A stretch of 30,914 nt of DNA from Bondarzewia mesenterica (taxonomy: Eukaryota > Basidiomycota > Agaricomycetes > Russulales > Bondarzewiaceae), in NCBI GenBank assembly GCA_004802705.1, contig SGPL01000399.1, forward strand, positions 1 to 30,914, read 5' to 3'. The position numbers and the translations under genes are program-made. Positions within the stretch are counted from its first letter, which is position 1; each line of letters opens with the position of its first letter. Shown one piece after another: positions 8,982 through 20,116 of this stretch. The notes under the pieces are model-generated. The model ran no database searches, was not told the origin of the DNA, and saw only the letters and a program-made list of their open reading frames with translations.

Positions 8982-11939
8982 ATGAAACTAGCCTCAGTAG
9001 TTTTTGCCGCTGTTTTTTCTGGTTCCTCGACGCGCCGGGAGTCCCGCGACGAGTTCGCTGGTTTGGGCGACCCTGAGAAGGCAGAGCATCCGTCTGAACG
9101 GGAACAGCAGGGCGAAAACGGTGGAATGGACGAAGGCGTTGAAGGAGGGAATGCTGATGAGGGGAATGAGAGCGATGAAGAAGAGCACGTAGCCGAGCAA
9201 CGCACTGGCATTCCCTTTCGTCGGTTCGCTTCTTCTACGTCTTCCACCAGCAGTTTCAGTTTCAGTCGGCCGTCTCTTCCTCGCTGGCTTGTTAAGACGA
9301 AAGATGTCCTATTTTCCAGTCATCCGGATGATAAAGCCTTCATACGGAATTACCGTACCATGCCCATCGTCTCCGGTATCCTCATCCCGTTTTCCATCCT
9401 GCTTGAAATTCCTGGTTTGACGGAACACTGGTATGTGCGCGTGGAGGGAAACAAGGTCGTCGAGACCAAGCCCAACCCTGCGTTAGTGGACGTGGCGATG
9501 GCCTTTTCCATATCTTGCGCATTAATTGCCAACATTGCTCTTGTTACTCGATTTCTGGAGCGGAGGGTCAAGGCTATGACAATCACATGTGCGATATTCT
9601 TGACTGTCCATGGTGTGCATAATTCGTTGCCCTTTTTCTGAGTATCGTCCTCTGATTTTGCAATAGATGTCATCAATTTTGTCACAGTGCTGGTGTTTGG
9701 TATCGGACATCGCGTTGATGATGGTTTCACATATGGCCAAGCCTTCTGGATGACCGTTTGTTCTACTATCGTCTCTGGGATTACCAACGTCACGATTTTA
9801 TGGGATTTCTTCACAACTCCCAATTTTGCCAATAGTGGTGAGTCATCTTCCTTTTGATCGTCTGTGATGTTCACAATATATCCATCATAGGTAGCGGCCT
9901 TACGCGCAATCAACGCTCCCTCATTCTTATTACCATCATTTTTCTCTCTTACGTCGGACTCGGTGCACTCCTCACTTCGCTTTTGATGAATTTATCGTTC
10001 ATTAACGGTCTATACTTCACCATCGTTACGACGCTTACCATCGGATTCGGGGATATCGTTCCAGTGACCGCTGTGCAGCGCTCCATCGTATGCCTTTATG
10101 CTGTGTTTGGCATTGTCATCCTTGGTGCGGCAGTGCGAGTCATCAGCCAGTCTGTCATAGAGGGTCTGGAGGTAGGCTACCGCCTAAGGGTGCGGGAATT
10201 TAGGAGGCAAAGGCGTGAGAGAAAAAAAAGAAGCTCAGGCAAAGAGAAGGTGGACGCTTGCTGTTGAGCAAAGGCTGCAAGAGCGTGGTCTGGAGACTTG
10301 GGTTCCTGACGATCCGACACCCAAATCGGACGTGGGAAATGGGACGAGCCTCCACGCGTCTTCTTCACACTTCCACGCACATGCGAAGATCCATCTGAAT
10401 GCGGAAGCGCTCGCTCCTGCCGAGCTAGAGGCTGCTGCTTTGGACGCTGGCGTTCCGCTCGACAAATTCTGGANCCGACCTGCCGAGTCCGCAAGCGATG
10501 CCGATCAATCCGCTGGACGTGCATGCGACACCAACGCTAGCCTTGGCGGCGAGTCGGCACGCACTGCGGCCTCCTTGAGTGCTCCTGTTCAACTCGCTCC
10601 CAAACAGGTAATATCCAGGAAACCGAAGACAACTCGATGGTGGGCGAAGTGTCGGAGATTGTTGCATCCCAAGGTTGATGAAAATGCGTCGACCAAGGTC
10701 TCAATAGATCCGATCAAATTGTTGGAGAAAGAAGAGAAGAGAAATCTGTATATCAAGGTCTGTCCTTCTCATTTTATGTCGTCAAATGTCGGTTGTGGAC
10801 CGTTATTTGAAGCTTGCATTGGCATGGAGCTTGTTTGTGGTTTTTTGGACGGTCGGATCTGCGATCTTCGCACACACAGAGAAGTGGTCGTATGGTTCCG
10901 CAATGTACTTTTGTAAGAATATTCCTCCCATGTGCGGTGCTGGATCATCATTAATTATACTCTGCACAGGTTTCATCGCTTTCACAACTATCGGATATGG
11001 CGATCTTGTACCAGTGAGTCCGATCGGCCGTGCAATCTTCATTTTTTGGGCATTATTGGGTGTGGGCGCAATGACACTTTTGATATCTGGTCAGTGCGTA
11101 CCGGCTACATTTGCATACCGTCACGCTCATTGTCAGTCCACAGTTATCACCGATGCATTTTCCTCGAGATTCAGGAGTGCGATGCACAATAAATCCTTCG
11201 ATAATGCCGTGAGGAATTATCGCCAGAAACGGCGCAAGGCCCCCAGAGTTGATCAACCCTCTTCCACACGCTCTGCCTCATTCCCTCGCAAGCTCTCGCC
11301 TGTTCCTGAAGCCATCCGCGAAAAACCAGCGGGGCCTTCATCCAAACCGTCCTACCAGAACCAACTTCCTCAGATTACGACGCTGGAAGAGACCGAAGAA
11401 CATCTCCAGAGGTGTTATGCGTCACTGCCACCGCTGATCTTGGAACAAGTCAAGATGTTCCGAGAGCATGTGCGGTACTTCCTCGTGGCGAACGGACATG
11501 CAACCGCAAGGAAGGTCGGGGCGTTGATTGGGCCGGATGATGCGGGAGCTATGCAAGACCAAGAGGTTCCGGAGGCTCTCAGAAAGTTTTTGGATGAGAT
11601 TGCAGAGGAAGAAGGAATTTCCGACAGGATGAAGGAAGAGGTCTGGGAGGATCCGACGGCCAGGAATGTGAGTTTCGGCCTCCATCTCATCGTTGAGTGT
11701 ATTTTTGATTGATACTCGCCTCAACAGACTGTGTTCATGCTGAGCATAGAGAGTACGCCATCTATTCTTGCAATGTATCTATCACTGGCAATACTGACTA
11801 CTTATTCTCGATTCTAGAAGGGACTCAGAAAATGATGGAGGCAGCGGAGTCTGCATTGGAGGTTTTGGCACAGAGAGATCGCCTCGCTAACGAGGCTGAT
11901 CTGCGCGAGAGAGAAGATGCAGACGAAGAAGAGCTTTGA
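8982..11939 (+). CDS. TOK1: TOK1-type outward-rectifying two-pore potassium channel, apparent frameshift in exon 3
   Basis: Fungal plasma-membrane K+ channel with eight transmembrane segments and two pore loops per chain. Exons: 8982-9612, 9667-9837, 9891-10757, 10813-10912, 10970-11089, 11144-11667, 11728-11752, 11818-11939. The N-terminal cytosolic part is acidic. Four hydrophobic segments follow (about residues 129-258), then TM5, pore 1 with TLTIGFGD, TM6, a long hydrophilic linker, TM7 (LFVVFWTVGSAIFA), pore 2 with FTTIGYGD and TM8 (FWALLGVGAMTLLIS). A C-terminal coiled-coil-prone acidic tail ends ADEEEL. In exon 3 the frame breaks in a run of eight A at 10222-10229; skipping one A restores the frame and the spliced total becomes exactly 852 aa. 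Read literally, the chain would stop at 10267, after pore 1. An N at 10474 lies in the linker. The function call is firm. Confidence 0.93.
10474..10474. other. Undetermined base (N)
   Basis: A single N sits in the linker between the two pore domains of the potassium channel gene, about residue 462. It shows that local base calls are not fully reliable and supports an error reading of the nearby frameshift. Confidence 0.99.
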
Positions 11940-12609
11940 GTTAATAGGACGTTTGAGGAGTAAATCCTCTGTCACGGATGACCAGCGATGATTAAATTAA
12001 GGGCATACAATCTGTATAAATTAGTGACACGCTGGTATCGTGTAGCCGAAATATCTTTTGTATCTATATTATCGTATTGTATCAGAAAATGATTATTAAT
12101 GGACTTCGACAGTCGAGGCAGTTCACCTACAGTTCACCGCGTTCACAAATGCAGACAGCTTTTCTGTGACCGGCTTCGAAGCTTTGAAGTTTCGGCTGAG
12201 CCAAGTTGACGGGACGCCCGTGCTCTAAGACTGCGGGCGCAGCAAGTAACACTACCTGTCCTGTCCACAACCTCACGTACGCCTCAACATCGTTCGCACT
12301 GGATTTTCGGCAACACTCCCATGTTCTCCGGTTACATAACAGCGCGCTAAACTATGGCTTTGGAATGTTATGAAGGTGTGATTTTGGAATGGTCGGACTT
12401 CGAACAACAGCTTCAAAGAATCGGAACCTCCGCGTCTCGCCTCAGCCTCAATGTTCGACTACATTATCTCGTTCTTTGTCAAACTAAGGCTGGTTTTGCA
12501 GAATGCTGTGTCTATGGATGACCGGCTTGAAGGGAGTAACCTGTGCGTTGAATACTCGAATAATCTTGGCGTTGACTGATGAGCCAATGACCATTGTCAT
12601 CTGGCAGAA
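11940..12609. other. Intergenic region upstream of the F-box gene
   Basis: These 670 bp follow the channel stop and precede the F-box reading frame. The first 170 bp are AT-rich, as expected of a 3' untranslated region. The words GACCGGCTT and GAAG recur near 12167 and 12519, a weak partial duplication. A possible upstream 5' exon starts ATGGATGACCGG at about 12515, but I could not join it in frame to the main exon. No other gene is seen. Confidence 0.4.
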
Positions 12610-14233
12610 ATGTGGGTAATACAACTATTCGCGATACTTATGACTATCATGGGCTATAATCTCAATGTTTTTGTTCAGGTTTTCGATTCCACATCATCCT
12701 TGCAGGCTGTCGGAGTAACTTTCCCACCAGAGATATTGGGAAGAATAATCGAGCTGACGCTCCCCGATCCACCTCCATGCGATTTTGTTCAGTTGAAAAG
12801 GAGCCCACATCTTCCACGTTGCACAGTCAAGGAACGTTCAAATGAGCGTGCTCGCATGCTTTTGGTTCTATCGCATGTTTCACGTTACTGGCGGGCCGTC
12901 ATCACATCGCATGCTTCTTTGTGGTCGTCCATTGAGGCACCCCTCAATCATTGTTCTACAGGCGAGCGGGACATCGTCAAACTCTGTGCGGAACGATCAA
13001 AGGATACCCTGTTGCGCATGACGAATTTCCATGACCACGATTTGACATTCCTCGTGCGCGAGTCGCATAGATTGGTCTATTTGTCGCTATACCTTGAGCC
13101 TGAACACTATACTGGTAATCGCATGCATGCTCCACAGCTGGAATCTCTTCTTCTGGCCAGCATGGATCCTTCCTCGTTTCCGGACCTACCCGATTTTATG
13201 CAGTCTGATTTCCCCCGTCTGCGGAGGTTGTGGCTCCAGGGATTCACTTCGTGGTCGAAATATCGGTTTTCACACCTCACCCATCTCATGCTGTCGAGAG
13301 GCGAAGCTACAGATCCCATTTCGATGATACATTTCCTGGATCTATTGCGAGAGAACGCTGGTCTGGAATTGCTCGTCTTGGACGAGGTATATTTGACTTT
13401 GGACCACGCAGCGAGACCTCCTCACCCAGTCCAACTTCTACGGCTCCGATACCTCGTCACCAATAACATGTACTACGACACTATCCGAAATGTCATTTCT
13501 CTAGTGAAGGTCCCTCCCACCACGCCGGCTCGTTTCCGCATGCGTCGGGTTTCCTGGCAAGATATCACACAAATCTTTTCAATCGAAACGTATCCGCAAC
13601 TCATTCTCACCAATGATACTGTGATCTCGATTGTTGTCTGGCAGCAGCGCGAAATGAGTTGCTTCATATATAACCAGAATTATAGATTCGAGATATCTAT
13701 CTGTGAATCCTTCGGAATTGGACCTGGAAATACTCCACTACGATTTTCCCTTCCGATGGTGGACAATTCGCAGATCCGAGAGCTTTCAATAGAAATATCA
13801 TCCAAGGCAACGGGCTGGAGGCCCCTTTTTTTTCCATTCGACTCCCGCTCTCACGAAGTTGACGATTAGCGCGAACAGAGCCCTCGACTGCTCAATCTGC
13901 TTTGCCACAATCCTGCGGGGTGAGCTACCGGAGCTGAAGACGCTTTGCATTCATCTCCGCGACGTGACTAGTCCTACCTCCTTGTCTCAGCTTGTCCAGC
14001 TCGTCAGACAGAGACATGCGGAGGCCCGGCCATTGAAAAACGTGATCATACGAGATGAAAAGTTGAAGGAACCCAACGCGTGTACAGAGTCGCTCAGGAA
14101 GATCGCCAAGTACACCGACAATCTGGAAGTGGACAGCTTACCTTCGCCTTTCAGAAATTCGAACACTGGTTCCGTATTTGCGAGCCTCCCGGATGTTTTG
14201 AGCAGTTGGGATTGGTGGGATGAGTTCAATTGA
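12610..14233 (+). CDS. F-box protein with leucine-rich C-terminus, apparent frameshift
   Basis: Probable substrate adaptor of an SCF ubiquitin ligase, from the greatly expanded agaricomycete F-box family. The F-box core is visible as FPPEILGRIIELTL, then after a loop LLVLSHVSRYWRAVITSHASL and WSSIEAP. Leu-rich repeats follow, for example LRRLWLQGF, LTHLMLSRG, LELLVLDEVYLTL. The first frame runs 12610-13869, then the same protein style continues in another frame from the run of eight T at 13826-13833 (HSTPALTKLTISANRALD, LPELKTLCIHLRDVT) to the stop at 14233. Removing one T gives a single 540-aa chain. The start is uncertain: the first 35 residues are unlike the family and may be an intron or 5' untranslated sequence, with the true start in an upstream exon. 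The target protein cannot be predicted. Confidence 0.75.
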
Positions 14234-14860
14234 ACTGGTCAGCATCTTCATTCGTGTAAGTGCTCCCACTTAATCATCATCACATTCATGAGTTAGATCT
14301 CACGTCTCTGTGTTTTCTTTTTTGTCACAAGCTAGACGTACTGTGCTCGCTCGTTCTTGGATACCAAACCGGCGATAATACTTGAGGCGCCGTGGATGAG
14401 GTCCATCGGTTCAAAGGGATTCTATGATCGCAACGGGTCGCATTGTATAGGTTGAGCCCCTTAGCATCTAACGCTACCTGCGTCATGAAATTTTAAGATA
14501 ATGCCCAAGAATCACATACCGGCTGGACGACGGTCACCAGACGCTTTTTGATCTGCCTGACTCGAACTCCACCGTTCCAACTACTAAACATACTTATGAG
14601 TTCGTCACAAATCAAGAATCAAGCCCATTCGCTGCAACTATATCAAACATCGCTGCATAGTAGAAGTCGGCATTGTTGGGTTACGTTGAGGTGAAGAGGA
14701 TGGTTTATTGAGAGTGAAGGGGGCGATCCTCGGCGATCGAACGAAGTCCTTCGGTGTCCGGGGTCCCCAAGTGGAACAAGGGACACCACGTATACGTACA
14801 AGTTGTTGCCCTTGAAGTCCACTTCACATTCTCACTTAAAATCCGTTGCAGCCGCGCGTC
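14234..14860. other. Intergenic region between F-box and ChAP genes
   Basis: These 627 bp hold the 3' region of the F-box gene and the promoter of the ChAP gene. I found no supported reading frame, RNA gene or clear promoter element. Confidence 0.5.
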
Positions 14861-17700
14861 ATGGCGGACGCGGCCTTCAAAGACATCCCTGAGATATTTG
14901 AGGTTGAGCTCGGAGAGTGTCTGGTTGCGCGTACCGAGAGCCTGTGTGAGTAGGAAGCCTGCATTTACACTCCAAACTCGCTCATAATTTACTGTGGTCT
15001 CCTACAGCGACCTTCCGTGAATTAGGGCCACCAGACCTCTGTCACGTCGTGAAAAGTTCAGGGAAGAGTGGTCAACGCGATGTGAGTGCTCACCCATGTG
15101 ATCAGTTGGCTTGTTCTGACCTAATAACTGCAGCTGGGTTCATATCATTATGTTTCGGGCGTGGATGCTTCATCGTCTGCATCACTTGCGGCTTATATCA
15201 ACCAGCTCACATATGCCATTGAAGAGCCGCAGGCTTGGTTCTCAAAGGGGCCTACATGGAAGCTGAAGAATGGGTGTTATTGGTGACTTCAGCTATTCAC
15301 TTCCGCGCTTGACGCGGCTGACCGGTTGGCATACGTTTAGCTGCTTTAATGCGTTCTCTCGCGTAGATGTTCGTGTCGACGTGAAGATACCAGGAGGTGT
15401 GGATGCATATGTGATTGACCTGCGTGGTGAACGGTGTGCTTCGAGCTCGATCCTCCTTCTGACATATTCACCTGACAGTGTACGTGCAGATACAAAGCTT
15501 CCCCCGAGATGTGGCAAGAGACATCCCTATCTGCTATCCTTCGCGCCGTCCTCTACTCTGATGATCCTACCTACTGGCTTGATGCGTACCGCAGACTAGA
15601 CCCTATCGCGAGTCCGGAAGCTGAAATCCGGTTTCTTCAGGCTGCTGAAGAACTCTTCATGAAAGGTGCGCACATTAGTATGTTCCTGATAAGTCACATC
15701 CCCATCTTCATCCCTTCCGAGTAGGTTGGCAGGTTGGCTCCGATCCAGAGATTCAAGTTGCCACTGTTGTATCAAATCATCTTACAGCTGGCATCATGAA
15801 GTACTTTGGAGACAGTGGAAGATACCAATACGCTGCAAACCTGTTTGAGAAGCTGTCCGCGCGCGAGCCAGAAGTATCTTCGCTGTTGGCAAGAAGCTAT
15901 ATCGGAATGAGTGAGCTCCGCCTTTTCTTTAATATGCGGACTTGGACTTAAGCAGATTCATATAGGTGAAGAAGTGAAAGCTATCCAGATAATGGCCAAC
16001 GCAGTCAAACAGACACCTCAGTCCTATACGCTCCTCCACACGCAATGCGAGTTTTTGCGATCGAAAGGGAAGCATGAGTGGGCCATCAAGCTGGCCAGAC
16101 AGGCAGTCAATTGTGCACCAAGCGAGTTTGTCACTTGGGAAAAATTGACAGATATCTACATCGACTTAGGGCAATATGAATCTGTGTGTTCCACATTGTT
16201 CGCTGAGCTTTGGTTCATGATACTGAGTCTACTTCTTGCAATTACAGGCTTTGCTCACACTAAATTCATGTCCAATGTTCACCTACAATGGCCGTGACGC
16301 CCACCGCAATTTAACTGCTGCCCGTCTTCACTTGCCTATCAAGCAATCTGTTGCTGAGATCTTACCAGAGCGAGAAAAAACGGAGGATGACGAGGTATGC
16401 ATATTTTGTCCGTTCCCGTGTGTCAGGACTCAGATTGCTGAAAAAACAAGGCCGATCCCGCGCTTCTCCGTCTACCAGCACCAGGCCTGCGCGGAACCTG
16501 GGCCCGCGCCTATTCCCTACTCACGCGACTCGTATCACAAATTGGGTGGGACGAGCTCCTCAAGACGCGGAGTGCCGTTTTCGTCATGGAAGAGGAGTAC
16601 CGTATGCAGAAGGCGCAGTCAGAATTTCATGTCGCCTCCGAGTCGGACATAGTGATCCACGAGGATGGTACAGTAGTGAATGCGCGGGATTCAGCGTTGT
16701 CAGAAGGCACTACTTTGGCTGCTGCGGCTTCGGGAGAGGGAGCAGATGATGATGCGAGCACGAGAGGGGTTGTGTCGCCAAGCTCAAGACATGGGTCGGC
16801 GAGTAAAGATCTGAATGGGGAAGGGTCGATCCCGACGATTCGAATCTCAACGGAGTCGAATAGGGCGGAGAGGGAGGAAAAAGAGGCGGAGGTCAGTGGA
16901 AATAGGGAGGTGAAGGTGAATGGTTCAAGTGAGCATGCTGGGCCGAAACATTCAACGCTTCAGCAACCGATGCAAGCTGCCGCCGGGGAAGGCGAGCAGG
17001 ATGGTGGTGAGAACTCCGGGAATCCTGCACCAGAACCATTTTCCTTCACCAACAAGCGATTGTGCGAGCGGTGGCTTGACAACTTGTTCATGGTCTTGTA
17101 CGAGGTAGGGATATTTCATTCATTCGTTCAGCGCGCTAAAAGCGTGATGGTGGCTGATGACGCGATAACAGGATCTGCGTGTTTGGACAATTTTCCGCGC
17201 AGAGGTTGCACACTTTAAAACGCAGCACGTTGCGTATCGCAAGACTGGGATGGAATGGGAGATTTTGGGCGAGCTGGGTTTGCGATTGCATCACAAGGAA
17301 GAGGCAAAGGAGGCCTTCCAACGATGTCTGGATACCCCGCGTTATTCGTTGAAGCCGTGGTCAAAGCTGTTGGAGACGTACGCCGAGGAGGGCGACCTCA
17401 TGCGCACGCTGCAGGCAGCGATCCGCGTTGCTGCATATCAACATGCTGAGTATGCTGAGCTGGTTGTAAGTGTGATCCTACTCATCTCAGTCAACGAAGA
17501 GGATGTTGACCCATTAATGCGTCGACTATCAGTACCCTTCGCAGATCGCACGGTGTTTCTTCAAAGTCGAGCAGATTCATGGGCATGCTAAAATATGGAA
17601 CACCCTTTTGAGCATGGGACTTCCACAGCCGATTCTGTCTATCATGCAGAGTTACTTGACGTACGGACAGGTGTTCAAGGTTGAAGGATACGATTTCTGA
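14861..17700 (+). CDS. BCH1: Chs5-Arf1-binding protein (ChAP family), exomer cargo adaptor
   Basis: ChAPs (Chs6, Bud7, Bch1, Bch2 in yeast) form the exomer coat with Chs5 and carry proteins such as chitin synthase from the trans-Golgi to the cell surface. Eleven exons (14861-14945, 15008-15081, 15134-15282, 15341-15433, 15490-15665, 15725-15910, 15966-16183, 16248-16394, 16451-17104, 17172-17465, 17533-17700) join in frame to 747 aa. Recognisable blocks: DIPEIFEVELGECLVARTES, GPPDLCHVVKSSGK, YHYVSGVDASS, FNAFSRVDVRVDVKIPGGVD, then TPR-like helices (YAANLFEKLSAREPEV, LLHTQCEFLRSKGKHEWAIK, EFVTWEKLTDIYIDLGQYES), CPMFTYNGRDAH, and the family C-terminus QSYLTYGQVFKVEGYDF. Exon 9 carries a low-complexity acidic and Ser-rich insert of about 130 residues (around 435-560) between conserved helices. 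Which paralogue it equals is unclear; basidiomycetes usually have few ChAPs. No breaks are seen. Confidence 0.92.
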
Positions 17701-18119
17701 AGCGGTATAAATATGCGTTTATTAAAGTTATATTGTTGTTCTCCTCTAGCTCTCTTTGGTCCGAAGTTACTTTATCGCTTCGCTTTCGTTATCACTCCTT
17801 TGGGACGGCAGTCCTCGATACCATATAACAATCCATGATGTGACCCGGGTTGTCCTTGGACTTACCGGTTGAATATTGACATGCTGAAACTTGAATTGGA
17901 TTGATGTATATGCTGCTTACTATAGTTCTAAGATGGCAGTACTGAAGAAGGTAACAAGTTGCCACTAAGATCTTTGCATTGCCACTGCCGAGTTACCGAC
18001 GGCGACATCCCGGGCCCCTCTAGTTCTCACTTACCCGCATCCACCAGACACGTCTCTCCTCTAACTATTTCCCATATTTTGTCACTGATACTCTACGAGC
18101 GAAACTATCTGAGCCCTTT
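17701..18119. other. Intergenic region between ChAP and CCDC6-like genes
   Basis: These 419 bp begin with an AT-rich stretch (TATAAATA near 17705) just after the ChAP stop, more likely polyadenylation-region sequence than a promoter. The rest should hold the promoter of the coiled-coil gene. No gene is seen. Confidence 0.45.
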
Positions 18120-19434
18120 ATGTCGCTTTCTCCTCCCGTCAGACGTCTTTCGAACGCGAGCACTAATAGCAAACGTGAAGAAACCCTCATTAATGCCTAT
18201 GAAGCCGAAGAGGAGAGGATTATCAACGTCTTGTCGCGGAAGCTGGAGAAGGCATGTACTTTCTGCGGTGAAGGTATTCAATGTAACTCTTGACAATTAA
18301 CTCTCTTTTTATCGGTGTTCAGCTCCAGGAAGAGAAGATTGAACTTGAGAATGTGCTCGAGGCAGAGTCAGAATCGCATGTGAACAGGCTTTCCCGAGAG
18401 CTCTCTGCTCTTCGACTTGCTCAGCAGCTAGCGCAGGCGGAGGCACGGAGTCAGCTCTCCAATGGCAATGGCGGCAATGGCGGGGATATCATTTCGACCG
18501 AGGTACGGGCACGCACATCATTGGCCGCATCCGACCCATTATCGCCCAGCTCTGAGGTCATGCTTGAGGCCATGCGGCGAGAGAATGAACAGTTGAGGAA
18601 CAAATTAGTCGATACGGAACGAGATTATATTCGTATATCGCGGCTGAATGAGATCTATAGGGAGGAACTCATACAGCATCGGAGACGGGTGAGTGACATC
18701 CTATCACTGTGTTGCGACCGCTCTCATCACTCTTTGCATAGCTTGGGTTACCGGTCGACAACCTTATCGGTCTATTGCCCTCGCACGACCCTTACTCGCA
18801 GCCGACGCATCGACGGTCCCTGTCGAACATGTCGTCACCGGCCGCTTCTATCTCTATGCCATTACCGACTCATGCCGCGCACCCTTCGCCGAGCGTCCCT
18901 ATACCAAGACCACCATCTCAAATCCACCGTCCCGTTACTCTCCCCTCGGAGTCATCCACGCCCCTATCCTCTGCATCTGAATCTCCATACCTTTCACCAA
19001 TAACGTCCACCAACCCGGCCAGCTATCTCAGCAATACCACGAATGCAACCACGCCGCCCTCTTCGGCGTCTGTCGCGTATATGACCGGCCCCTCCCGTAT
19101 GGCTTCGCTTTCTTACCCCTCCGCCCCACCCCCGTCCTTGTCGTCCTCCTTCGGCTCGCCAACCGTCTCTTATTACGGCCCGTACAGCGAGCTCTCTTCC
19201 TCACCCGTGGAGTTTCACTTGGGCCGCTCCAGCATCCCACGCCGTGGCAGCTTCGAGCGGCGCGTTGCGGATTCGCAGAGCTTGCGGCGGAGCGTTAGTC
19301 GCGGCAATTCGCGAAGGGAGAGCGTTGAGCGTGGTGCACGCATTGCAGAAACGGGACAACTCGTGCCGCGTAGCAGGACGGGGAGTATCGCGTCTTCTGG
19401 GCCGTCTGAAGTCACTTCTCCGGATAACGCGTAG
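18120..19434 (+). CDS. CCDC6/DUF2046-like coiled-coil protein
   Basis: Three exons (18120-18251, 18323-18688, 18742-19434) join in frame to 396 aa. The N-terminal half is heptad-rich coiled coil: ETLINAYEAEEERIINVLS, then KLEKLQEEKIELENVLEAE and SHVNRLSRELSALR. This resembles animal CCDC6 (DUF2046), whose repeats follow the same pattern of an EAE-type block, then N(K/R)L, then KLEKL. A second coiled segment is MLEAMRRENEQLRNKLVDTE. The C-terminal half is Ser/Pro/Thr-rich and probably disordered, with basic Arg-Ser stretches (SLRRSVSRGNSRRESVERG) that could be phosphorylated. Intron 1 is 18252-18322 with a GC donor (GAAG|GCATGT) and a TTCAG acceptor; no GT donor nearby keeps the frame. Role in fungi is not known to me; a scaffold or cytoskeletal role is inference. 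Confidence 0.8.
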
Positions 19435-20116
19435 GAGGCAGAATCGCACAATCCCAAGGAAGTGTGCACTTGCCATAGTCCTCGCGAGACAGTTTGCTCT
19501 GCTATTTTTTCAACGTCTGTTATGAGGTGTGGCCATCCCTCGCGGTTTCTTGCTGCACCCTACTTGCCCCTATGAGTATCTCGATGTATTTTATTATCGT
19601 AGCCACGTCCGAGTCGTTTCAGTTAATACAAAATAAACAGAGTCAAGAGATGACAGCAGTCGCTCCACGTGCACGTCCATGAAAACCACATTGGCATGGG
19701 ACGTTTGTTGTTCAAGTTCTTTGCGACCTGGATTGATTATGAGCAGTATCACTGCTCAACGACAGCGCCAGTGCTGATCTTTCAAGTCATCAAGTTTAAC
19801 TGGTATTTAGTGAAGACTTTTGCATCAGTAGGACGGCGATCCAGATATCAAAATACGAAGTACTGGCAGGATGGAAGCCATACAATTCCCAGTAAGCTAG
19901 TCCATCACGCATCAGTACATCAGAGCAGGACTTCGTGTTTGGGTCATGCTGCATGTATAACAACATGCATTGCTGCGGCTGTTCTATTTGAGTCGAAATT
20001 ACACATGCACACAGAATCGCCGTCTTCGGCAGTATTCAACATTGACTTGTACTTTGTTATTCGACGATTATTGCACTTGTATCCCTACACCTGCGACTCA
20101 ATGAATTATTTCAACG
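19435..20116. other. Convergent intergenic region between CCDC6-like and permease genes
   Basis: These 682 bp lie between two convergent stop codons and hold 3' untranslated sequence. A short inverted repeat GCATGT...ACATGC with a six-base loop occurs around 19951-19968. I see no supported gene; the open frame at 19669-20172 lacks family features and overlaps the permease end in antisense. Confidence 0.5.

Noticed and set aside
9350..9913. 187-codon minus-strand open frame
   Set aside because: Antisense to the channel gene and running through its introns; no recognisable domain.
10222..10229. Programmed -1 ribosomal frameshifting at the A8 run
   Set aside because: The downstream frame requires +1 (or one base fewer), so a classic -1 slippery heptamer cannot rescue the channel.
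17704..17712. TATAAATA as a promoter element
   Set aside because: It lies directly after the ChAP stop and over 400 bp from the next start; polyadenylation-region sequence is likelier.
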